A stretch of 64,000 nt of DNA, taken from NCBI GenBank assembly GCA_964019135.1, contig OZ025263.1, positions 34,574,133-34,638,132 of the forward strand. The letters are read 5' to 3'. The stretch's first letter is position 1. Every line of letters starts with the position of its first letter. The DNA comes from Arenicola marina (Eukaryota; Annelida; Polychaeta; Arenicolidae). The position numbers and the translations under genes are program-made. Shown here piece after piece: positions 47,940-61,300 of this stretch. The notes below the pieces were generated by a model, which saw nothing but the letters and a program-made list of their open reading frames with translations, made no database searches and was not told the origin of the DNA.

Positions 47940-48005
47940 TTAAATTGAAGGATTAAATTTAATAAAATTGAAGGATTAAATTTAATAAAATTGAAGGATT
48001 ACATT
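47940..48005. repeat. Short tandem repeat, 28 bp
   Basis: About 2.5 copies of ATTGAAGGATTAAATTTAAT plus AAA. It lies between the 3' end of HSPA8 and the GATB start and has no evident role. Confidence 0.8.
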
Positions 48006-48326
48006 AAATTAAATTCAAGGATATGGTCGCGCCACTAAAAGTCAAGTAAGCTAATTTATTACGAATGCAAGAGTTCACAAATTTGAATCTCACTGCGCTG
48101 TGAAGCATGAAGCCTAAAGAGCCTCGTTCTCGGGTTTCTATATTTTGGTCCACTCGTGTTTGTCTATATAAAACTTGGCGTTAAATAAATGAACGTTTGA
48201 TAGTTTCTGTAAACGTCCAAACCATAAAAGGTACGGACATATAAACGGTAACTGATTATTCTCGCTAGCCTCCGTCTGGTAGTGCTGTCACAAGCAACAA
48301 ACGTTTTTCTTACGGGTGGAAAATGC

Positions 48327-48332
48327 TTTATT
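48327..48332 (-). terminator. HSPA8: Probable HSPA8 poly(A) signal
   Basis: AATAAA on the minus strand, 466 bp beyond the HSPA8 stop codon, in AT-rich 3' UTR-like sequence. Confidence 0.6.
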
Positions 48333-48797
48333 TCAGATCATCAGACAACAGATAATACGTCACAACGACTCCTTAATGCTAGCTTTCCTCACAAGCTGTA
48401 TATTAGGTTATAATGCAAGGGAATCAAAAGAATATTTTGCAGGTCAACTGATATAAATAACTGCAAAAAACACAAATGCAACAAGAATACAAATAAACAG
48501 TTCAAAAATTTTGCCGGCGTATCTTACTTTAAAGCAGAAAGTCTTGCTTAAATAATTCGCATAGCTTGATTACTGTAATGCCTTAAGACCTAAAATAACT
48601 TTTCAGCCTGAAGACATTGAATAATATTCGACGTCTTTAGACCTCCAAAAAAAGCCCTGATAAAAGACAACCTTCAATACGCGTGACACAAAAAGCTGGA
48701 GTGTTTTTGGTTGCTAGTAAATCACTGCAGTCCGTAGAAACGCCGTGTTGTTGCTTGCCGACTTTGATTGCATGCTGTGTGAGAGGAAAACCGTGGT

Positions 48798-52280
<3,483 letters not shown>

Positions 52281-52759
52281 TTTGTGTTCTGTAACATAAA
52301 AATGCAAATTTGGATAAATATAAATTTTAAAACATAGGATGCATCACTATTCACCAAATATAGCTAATATTCAGACCTGAAGGGTTGCCAAATTACTTTG
52401 TTCTTACCCACAAGAGAAGATCCATACATAACAAAATGGTGGTATATGTGCATGATCTGTACACTTTGAAGTGATGAATTTCATACACATGACAGAAAAT
52501 CTAACTGGCCAGGGTCAGTTTCATAAACATGGTTGGTGCTGGAGAGCTTGTCTCATGGGTGAGAACAATGAAGGAGCCAACTAGGTACCTTATCAGGCCT
52601 CCGCTCATGAAACCAAATCTAGCAAGACCACATGGATCACTGTCCCAGTAGGTTTTGAATGTTGCTCATTCAAAGAAATAGTTTGGTCTATTAACTGGTG
52701 CTCTAGAATTTTAATAGTGCTTTATAACAAAACAATTAGCGACAAGTATAGTCCCCTCA

Positions 52760-52997
52760 CTGGGCTCGCGTTAGCATTCGCCAATAGCCATTTGGCGAGA
52801 AAATTCGGGATTTGGTGATAAGAAATTCCTGGACACTCGCCAAAATGGCGAATATAAAATTTCAACTACAAACACATTTTTTTTCATGTTTTTTTCAACA
52901 AATGGAACCAGAAAATCCTCCAACAAATACTGGCTAATGTTTTTCCATGGAATTAGCCAAATTGGCTAATGAGAAAAATATCCTAGCGCGAGCCCAG
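52760..52997. mobile_element. MITE-like element, copy 2
   Basis: A 238-bp relative of 15466-15758 in the same orientation, starting CTGGGCTCGCGTTAG and ending CTAGCGCGAGCCCAG. Its flanking direct repeat is CCTCA (52755-52759 and 52998-53002), different from copy 1, which supports independent insertions with 5-bp target duplications. It has an internal deletion of about 55 bp relative to copy 1. Confidence 0.88.
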
Positions 52998-53589
52998 CCT
53001 CACCATTTTTGGCTACCAGTTACAAGACTGGATAATAGATCTATAAAATGCCATCGAATGACCCTTATTAACCTTATCCATAATCACAGCATAAACCTGG
53101 GCCATAGCATGGCTAAGAAATATATGGTTGAAGAATTAGAGCCATATTATATTCTGTATAGCTCTAGATATTAAAACCACCATCAAGGTTTGGAATAGCT
53201 CATGTGGTGGTACTCACTCAGCCTCATGATTAATTAAGAAAACCTCTTCAATATAATTTTAGTACTTTCTTAATTCAGAAAATCCACTTCTGTGACTGTT
53301 ACTTTGAACCCGATAATGTAGGGGGGGGGGGGGGGAATCATGTTCTCAGATCAAGAAGTACAAATCTTTTATTCCCAGTTCACAAAGAATTAAACAGAAC
53401 ACCCCACATATAAAGAAACCTATATAAAGGATGGGCTGGTAAATAATATAAATTTCTCAATTTCCTGATTCACGGTTACCTAATATTAAAATGTCCAATT
53501 CATGATTAATGAAAATCTTTTATTACAACAGTCAGCTAATACCTCATTCCTACTTCACACAATTATTTTCGCCACTACCAGTTCACGCA

Positions 53590-53722
53590 TTCACAATTCA
53601 GAAAATGATTTTCCTCATTCCCAGTTTACAGAGAATTATTTTCCTCATTCCCAGTTCAGAGAATGATTTTCCTCATTCCCAGTTCACAGAGAATTATTTT
53701 CCTCATTCCCAGTTCACAGTAG
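53590..53722. repeat. 30-bp tandem repeat in HSPA8 intron 1
   Basis: About four copies of AATTATTTTCCTCATTCCCA plus GTTCACAGAG, with GATT/TATT variants and one copy shortened by several bases. Mid-intron, no evident role. Confidence 0.85.
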
Positions 53723-54799
53723 CCCAGAACCCTAGGCTGTGTGGGCTGAAACACAGCCTAGTCGCATTCCATAGTAAAATTCTGGTCTGGAACAACCCCA
53801 TTTCAGGGTTGTTTGACTTTGACCAGGTGTAGCTCTGATTCTCCTTTGCTGTGGGAAAAGTTTTATAACAGAAACAAACCCTAATCCTTTTCTTTTTACT
53901 TCCTGACAATTAGTAATGATTAATCACATAAGTAACCTTTTCTTGAAAGGCAAAAATAGTCCAGTCTGTCACCAGAAATTCACATTAAAACATGTGTTTT
54001 CACTGACCCAATGACTGGGTCCCTGAACAATGAACCAATTAGCATGGCTTATAATATCATGTGATGACCTTGCACATGTGCAGTGAACAACTTCCTGTAA
54101 AAAAAATGGTGGAATGTTGTTGTTGTCCATTTTCATGCTAGTAGGCAATTATAGCTCCTTTTGAAGACTTTAACAACTTTGGAAGAGTTCATACATCAGT
54201 AATTATATATAGAAAAGTACTTTTACATTGTTGAAACTAATTGTGAAAGCTATACTTAAACAATTCAATTTGTCATGTGAAGTTGATTTTTCACTATAGA
54301 ATGCTACATGGCTATGATTCTTCAACCATAGCCATGGATTCATGGCTAAGTTCACAGTGACATGAGAAGGCGTATATTCTCAAGGAATGGAAATACTCCT
54401 TGCCCCACCCCCAAATGTTCCACTTAGCACGAAGTCGGTAGTTACAAAAGTCTAGCGGCGTAGCATAAGTGGCGATTATAAAGGACCATTATAAATACTG
54501 CCTCTGCCCTTGGTCCTCGCGCCATTTCCCATCATCCTATGCTATGCCTATGGCCATGGCTATGGTCGTGGAATCGCGAATGCACGTAACCACAAAGCGG
54601 TCCTAATCTTTGAAGTATTAATGCAAGTTGAGGAAATCGGCGTGACGTGTTCACGCGAAAGTACTCACGTTAGTTTCTTGGCGTTATAGACTTGAAAATA
54701 AAAGCCGGTCTCCACCCGTGTTCTTAGTTTCTTCGTTTCGTTTCGTTCCGAGCACGTTTCGCACGATGTTGTTCTGCTTGGAGCCGGCAGCAAAAGGTC

Positions 54800-55000
54800 G
54801 TATTTTAAAGCCCGCGGATGTGACGTCACACACAGGAAACTTCTAGAAAATGCTCGGTCAGTTCCCGGGCGAGCGCTGGTACCAGCCCTTCGTCAGCCAA
54901 TCATATGCGACTAAAGAAGCGGGTAGCGTTGGCCTTCGGTCTGATTGGATGACGCATATGTCGGGCTAGAAGGACGAGAAGGTTCTTGGGCTTCGATGAA
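54800..55000 (-). promoter_or_regulatory. HSPA8: HSPA8 promoter with HSE, CRE and CCAAT motifs
   Basis: 54835-54849 reads GGAAACTTCTAGAAA, a perfect three-pentamer heat shock element (GAA-nn-TTC-nn-GAA). A second partial element, GAGAAGGTTCTTGG, is at 54976-54989. TGACGTCA (CRE) is at 54821-54828, and a TATA-like TTTAAAATA on the minus strand is at 54801-54809. CCAAT boxes occur in both orientations at about 54898-54902 and 54944-54948. The order HSE, CRE, TATA-like, first exon is coherent for minus-strand transcription. Confidence 0.75.
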
Positions 55001-55489
55001 TGTACCGGGGCTTTGTAGACGGTTCGTGGAACGACCGGTGGATGAGGCCGGGGGTTGAGGTCGCACCGTGCACCTGTGACTGTGTGTCATGTACTCAGGG
55101 CAAATCTTAGCAGGAAAAGTGTAAAAGTGCCATCACACGACGTAGAACAAGTTTTTTTAGCAATGTGCCTGGCCATTTACGCCATAAACGTATTAATTGG
55201 AGAGGGCGGGGGGGCTTCAATTTGGATACTGGGAACCCGAAATAGGAGGGAGTTCTCAAAAAAAGCGGGGGCTTATACATAAGGGGGAGGAGGCATTACA
55301 TAACACAGACATAGAAGCGTGGGATGAACTAAGTCTTACATAAAGAACATAATGGCAATTGGGAGCATCCGTTGGGAGCATCCGTCATAATGTTTCTCGC
55401 TAATAATTAAAGTCCATCATTTGGGAGCTTTTCCATCAATTTTCGTTAATGAATCCCCGTGATGTTGCTATGCCCCCCCCCCTCCCCAA

Positions 55490-55735
55490 CCCCTCGCCAC
55501 AAGTTATATCAATTTAGTGCCCCCTCCCCTTTTTCAAATCCAGGTTTTCCCCTCGCCACAAGTTTTATCAATCTAGTGCCCCCTCCCCCTTTTCAAATCC
55601 AGGTTTTCCCCTCGCCACAAGTTTTATCAATCTAGTGCCCCCTCCCCTTTTTCAAATCCAGGTTTTCCCCTCGCCACAAGTTTTATCAATCTAGTGCCCC
55701 CTCCCCTTTTTCAAATCCACATTTTGCCCATCTCT
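55490..55735. repeat. 59-bp tandem repeat
   Basis: About four copies of a 59-bp unit (CTCGCCACAAGTTTTATCAA then TCTAGTGCCCCCTCCCC and TTTTCAAATCCAGG), differing by a few bases. Confidence 0.9.
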
Positions 55736-56469
55736 TTTAGACTCATATCAGGGCCTGTCAAAGCGGTATTATTCATACCTACGCGAGGCACTATGTCATT
55801 ACACCACACACCTGTTGACGTCACGAAGGCACCAGGTACAACTTTTTGGATGCCAAGACCTTTGTACGTGTTGTAACAAGCGCTTAAACCAGACATTACA
55901 TAAGGAGGCCATTATCAAATTTAACCAACCCGCATGCGAACGGTCGACAACCTGCCAAGTACGTTATGCTGCCACCAACATGAATGTGTGCCAATAAAAT
56001 AAACTCCCGCATTTGTGGTGTTTCTTTTTTAAACAATCTGTTGATTACCATGTATTATGATGCAGGTGACCTGTCAGTTTGAACTATTAGAGACCCCATA
56101 TAGGCACCTTCGTTTCACAGAGTTTAATTACGCCCTATAGTTATATATACTGCCAATATGCATCATACAATCAGACCGTTGGCCGGCTCAGTTTTCGTAC
56201 CCTTATAAACTTGTAGTTAAAGATCTACTAGAGACCGGCGTATGTGGGGCCAGTAGGCCATTATCTAATTAGCAGGGATGGGGAGGGGGTGCCTCACAGG
56301 AATTTTAAATGGTCGAATCAGCGCTTCTTCTTTACAGCTCAGCTGTATACATGTAGCTGGGTACTGCGGTATAACTGATGTCTAGCGCTGTTGACGCATG
56401 TAGCCACATATATCTGATATGTTGCTGAATTCGGCGATAAGGCGTTGGGAGCCGTAATGTTATTAGTGC

Positions 56470-57066
56470 GATAAGCAAGTACCCAGCGTCATTGTTGACC
56501 ATTCCACGGCGGCTGGTGATGCATGTAGCCGTTGCATCGGGGGCATTGGTGGGACAGACAGACAGACAGACGGACAGCTTCATTTTATTACCGTGAACTG
56601 GCTATTTGAAGCCGCATAATATTAGAAGCCGCATCCCAACTTTGGCCTCGAAACCGGGTTGGCAGGCACCCAGTACCCTTAAAACTACATATTATAAGCC
56701 GCAGCCGGACTTTGGCCTCTCGACCCCCCCCCCACCCCCCCCCCCCCCCGTATCCCTGCTGTATCCGGCCAACCACGCCAATTAATTGTTTATACAAGCA
56801 GTCGCGACTACTAACAACATTCACCTGTCCCTCTCTGATAGCAGCTGTTATCAAGTGTCACACCAGGGGCTGGCTCTCCTGGGTCTTACTGCGTGTTCAT
56901 GAATCACTGTCGTACATACCCAGTATCAAGTTTCTGTCTGACACAATTAACTTATTATGACGAAAATTGAAATTTTCAATGCAAATTTTCAATGCCCGAT
57001 GCAACGGCTACATGCACCACCAGCCGCCGTGGATATGTCAACAATGACGCTGGGTACTTGCTTATC
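56470..57066. repeat. Foldback element with ~78-bp inverted arms
   Basis: The left arm 56470-56547 (starts GATAAGCAAGTACCCAGCGT) and the right arm 56991-57066 (ends ACGCTGGGTACTTGCTTATC) are inverted copies with about 90% identity by eye. Between them are 440 bp containing two diverged copies of a segment (AAGCCGCA ... ACTTTGGCCTC) and a C-rich run. It may be a non-autonomous DNA transposon; no flanking target duplication is obvious. Confidence 0.7.
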
Positions 57067-57615
57067 TGTTATTCAGTAGCTCCCGGTCAATATTATTATC
57101 GATATTATTTCTGCCCAATGTCTACCTTCTGCCTGCTACTATTTGACGTATAAACCTAAATACTGTCATACTGTTATTTCTTTCGCTTATTTCTACGAAC
57201 GCTAGACGGCTAGTTATGATAGACACATGGGACAGCGGATCTAAGGAGATGAGGGGTTGGGGTTCCCCCCCCCCCCTCTCACGTAAGGGGATGTTAACAT
57301 CTATTTAGGTAGTATGATACTTTTCAAAACTAACGGTAGCAAATTGTGAAATCCACCATATACAGCGTTTAATATTCTTATTACAACGCAATAATAAAAA
57401 AGGGGGTTTTCATGCTACTTTTTCTTTTAAATAATAGGTAGAAGCCCCCCCCCCCCCATATTAAACTTTCAAATATGGGATCTTCGGGTATTTTCACCTA
57501 TTTATTATTATATTTATCATTATTATACATTATTATAAAATAAAACATGCTGATTTTTGCGCAAGGAGTACTTTGTTAGATCATAGTGCTTACAAGAATA
57601 ATAAAATAATATTCG

Positions 57616-57861
57616 GAAACCTTTTCCGATCTCCGCGATTGGCATCTAAGAATTCTTGGAGATTCGCGATCAGCTGTTGGCAATTATTGGGGATCGTTAT
57701 CCGTACAATTCCTAGTTAAACGCAAGGACCCTCAAATTCCTCGATATACGCGTTACGTCATCATTTAAGGCGTTTTTTTTGGCGCCCAGGTTTAAATGTC
57801 CTAATCATGGAGATTTGATATTGCTCTCCCTCATTCTTGGGGATTTGCGATTGAGAGGGGG
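57616..57861 (+). repeat. Interspersed repeat, copy 2
   Basis: Diverged partner of 47197-47453 in the same orientation, sharing CTCCGCGATTGGCATC, GAATTCTTGGAGATTCGCGA and CATTCTTGGGG in order. It is non-coding. Confidence 0.75.
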
Positions 57862-58086
57862 TATGTCCCGCCCCCCCTCCCCCAAACCTCCCCACCTCCC
57901 CGCATATATATAGCGGGCTAAAAAGGACGAATGTGCAATGCTTTACAAGAATAAACATCTCTCTAAAAACGCTCTAAAGAGAGGGACGGGGCACCGAGAC
58001 GTCATTACTTTCTCGTTGTCATAATCATAATAATAATGTCACGTTCTTTTATCATTCAATCAGCTGATCGCTGGATTTGATGTGCG

Positions 58087-58132
58087 TACGTCCAAGGATA
58101 TTAGTACACCTGTACTAATATCTTTGGTACGT
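58087..58132. repeat. Near-perfect 46-bp palindrome upstream of MCM6
   Basis: ACGTCCAAGGATATTAGTACA and TGTACTAATATCTTTGGTACGT are inverted copies separated by CC, with one mismatch and a 1-nt difference. The stem is about 22 bp. It lies 60 bp upstream of the MCM6 E2F motifs. Confidence 0.75.
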
Positions 58133-58189
58133 CTCACGCCCCGGCCGACCTGGCTCAGGCTAGTGTGGGTGCAAACCACAGATAGAAGA

Positions 58190-58337
58190 GCCATTTGGCG
58201 CGCTTCCGGTCACGTGGTAAATTTCGCGCCAAACTCAGCTGTCATTCTTTGTGTATTTTCACCCGGCTCTGGGTGTCAGGCATAATAAAGACAGATTTTA
58301 ACATCATTTGGAACGGAATCGGCAATTGTTTGTAATC
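58190..58337 (+). promoter_or_regulatory. MCM6: MCM6 promoter with paired E2F sites
   Basis: TTTGGCGCG (58194-58202) and TTTCGCGCCAAA (58222-58233) match the E2F consensus. CTTCCGGT (58203-58210, ETS type) and the E-box CACGTG (58211-58216) lie between them. The cluster is 105-145 bp before the ATG at 58338 with no TATA box, as expected for an S-phase replication gene. Confidence 0.8.
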
Positions 58338-61300
58338 ATGGATGTTGCGGAACAGGCTGTAGGTGCAAATCAAGTGAAAGATGCCGTTGGAGAGCGTTGT
58401 CAGAAACTTTTTCAGGACTTTCTTGAAGAGTAAGTTTACTGTCGCGCGACATGTGTTAGGTTTAAATGGCCGCGATTGCAAACGAATTCATATGCCGTTC
58501 GTGTGCCAAAACTTGGGTTGATAGTTGTACACTAACCATGTTCATTATATCTGATTTGCTTCATGTCTGATGTCTCCATAGCTCACACTGTTATGGTTTC
58601 TTATTGTGTTATTGTTACTTGACGTGGCTTTAGGTTACCGAGTGGCAAGTTCAAATTTAAAGTTGAATTAAATTAAGCCTTTAAAATTAACTGTGTCTGT
58701 GATTAAAGTTTAAGGCAATATTTTTCCTGATTGCCTAATTTATTTTGAATGGACATGATGTATTTAAGGTCTTAGTGTATTAAAACACACTCTTGATACA
58801 AAATAAATAATAGGGCTTGTTGTTAAGCCACTTTAGTCTTTATTTGGCCAAACTGGTGTTTCTTTTAAATTTGGGCATCACAGCCATTTTTTGCGGTTTA
58901 TGCCTATTCTGACCGCGATTCGTTTCAAACGCTCATCTGAAACTGGTATGCCCAACCCTCTATTCCCGACGCTGGAGCTGATATCGCTCAGCTGATGTGG
59001 CTGACACTGCCCCTAAGTGTTGCCCTTTGCCATTATTCGCCCCATCTGCCATGTTTCAGCTGATTAGTGATAACCACCAGCTATTTCAGTCCCTTTTTTA
59101 CCTGGGCTTGACTCAACCCCTTTAAACATTAAGCACAAAACTCAACCCCGCTGGTGGTCAAAACGTCCTGCAATCAAAATGGGTGTAAACCATTTTCTGC
59201 CCTTTTAAATATGATAACATATCTATTTTGTACAGTTAACATTTATACAATCAGACAACTTATTTTGAAGAAATAAGCTTCAAGGTTATTTTGCCAAAAA
59301 ATGGGCAAGGACAAAATTGTCTGGTGCTAAGCATTTTGTTGAACAACTGACATGCACTGAAGTGTCCCACTATGCATAATTGCCTCTCTTAAGAGAATCC
59401 ATGGTATTTAAAGCAGCCTACTAACATGTTCATCAATCTAAGGGAAGTAGTTAACCATGGTAGGCACACGTCAGAATATCGAAGCTGGCTTCTGCAATGC
59501 AGATCTGTGTAAGTACACAGATGCTTTTCTGAACCAACTATGAAGGGTTTGGCTCAGACTTGGAAACTGACTTATATATGGCTCAAGTCTAAATATTTTT
59601 TTTTATTTGGTGAGTGACTTAACATCTGGTGCTACTTATACCCAAAAAGTTATGTTAGATCTACCTCACCCGTCATTGTCATCTGGACATCAACAAAGGT
59701 CACTTTCCAAGAACTTGTGACTTGCCTACAAAGTTGTATCACAGAGTTGTATATATAAAAGCCTTCAGAATCACACATATGATATCCCACAACTACATAT
59801 TTATACACAATCACCTAATAAAAGCATGTGTCAAAGACGGTAGTCTGAGAGAAAGAGAGATGGAGGATGTAAGTCATCTATCTGTTGCTAATGTGGTGTA
59901 TACTTTTACTTTCTCTATTTAGATATGTAGTTGATGGAGAACCCAAATATCTGGCTGAAGCACAAGAACTAATAAGACCAGAGAGAAACACGCTGACAGT
60001 TAGCTTTGAAGATGTTGAGCGCTTCAATCAGCAACTGGCCACAACCATATTGGAGGAGTACTACAGGTAAGCATGGATAGTTGGTCTATGTCAGACATCT
60101 TTATATTATAATACATGTTTAGTCATAAACACAGGTTGTTACTTTCATTACTATTATTAATTATTCCAAGTGTTATATCTGTTGCATTATACTTGCAATA
60201 CTTAAATTGTATGATCCCAAATTTTGAAAAATATTTGTTTTTTCTTAGGATCTATCCTTTTATATGTCGAGCTGTGCGAAATTTTGCCCAGGATCGTGGT
60301 CAAGTTCCCCCTGCCAAGGAGTTTTACATCAGCTTCATTGATGTTTCAACAAGATTTAAGTAAGTAACTTTCTAGTGTTAAATATACCTCAGTCGTTGAA
60401 TAATTTCAAACTAAAAACTGTTTATCCAATCTACTATGTGTGGTGCAAATGTAGACGACAAATGTACTCAGTTGGTTTAGTTTCCTGTTGTTGTTCTTTT
60501 TGGTGACTGAAATGATAAAATGACCAGGAAATGTAAGAAAAATAAATAGGTACTTCACTGTTATGTTTCTTGCAGAGTTCGGGACCTGACAACTGCTAAA
60601 ATTGGTACACTGCTGAAGATCACCGGGCAGGTTGTACGAACCCACCCTGTCCACCCAGAGCTGGTCAGTGGCACCTTTATCTGTCTGGAGTGCCAAACAG
60701 TCATCAAGGAGGTGGAGCAACAGTTCAAGTACACTCAGGTATGTTATCAGGTTCAAGTCAGAAAAGTGGTTCTTTTTCGACAGGACAATAACCAGTGAAC
60801 GTCAAACAAACTGCCAGGTACCATTGGATAAAATTTTTCTTGTCGTACATGTATTTCTTGAAGGTACTATTAATTATAATATATATATGTAGTATTGGCC
60901 AGTTTGATGGTTTCTTAGTTTTGGCTTATTAATGATTTTGACTATGTGTTTATTACAGCCAACAATATGCAGAAATCCTGTCTGCAACAACAGGGGCAAA
61001 TTTATGCTGGATGTCAACAAATCAAAGTTTGTGGACTTCCAAAAAGTCAGAATACAGGAGACACAAGCGGAGCTGCCACGAGGAAGTATACCAAGGAGGT
61101 GCGTCTCACCGTCACATTCAATCTGTCGATCGGGGCCGCCTCGATAGCTCAGTGGGTCAGAGCGCTCGTCTTAAGCGCTCTGGCCACCTGAGAGCCTAAC
61201 GGCACGTGGATCGATGGTTCGAGCCCCGCTGTGGCCATGTCTGTGTGATCGCAGGATAAAGATCCAAGGTCCTTCTCAAAGAGTAGGGGGTTACCACCGG

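Larger units (their letters stand above)
52288..54770 (-). other. HSPA8: HSPA8 non-coding first exon and intron 1
   Basis: A donor AAC|GTGAGT on the minus strand ends an untranslated exon at 54669. Its 5' end is unknown but probably near 54770. The matching acceptor (TTACAG) is at 52289-52294, so the second exon contributes only 8 nt of leader before the ATG at 52280. The intron contains MITE copy 2 (52760-52997), a four-unit 30-bp repeat (53590-53722) and a poly-G run (53321-53334). Confidence 0.65.
55001..58086. other. HSPA8-MCM6 intergenic region
   Basis: No supported gene. It holds a 59-bp tandem repeat (55490-55735), a foldback repeat (56470-57066), a (GACA)n tract (56552-56577), several poly-C runs and an interspersed repeat copy (57616-57861). 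Short open frames here lack splice sites or domains. Confidence 0.6.

Noticed and set aside
61132-61240. Functional tRNA gene
   Set aside because: The A and B boxes are present, but the sequence does not fold into a standard tRNA. It continues into a SINE body shared with 30789-31016.
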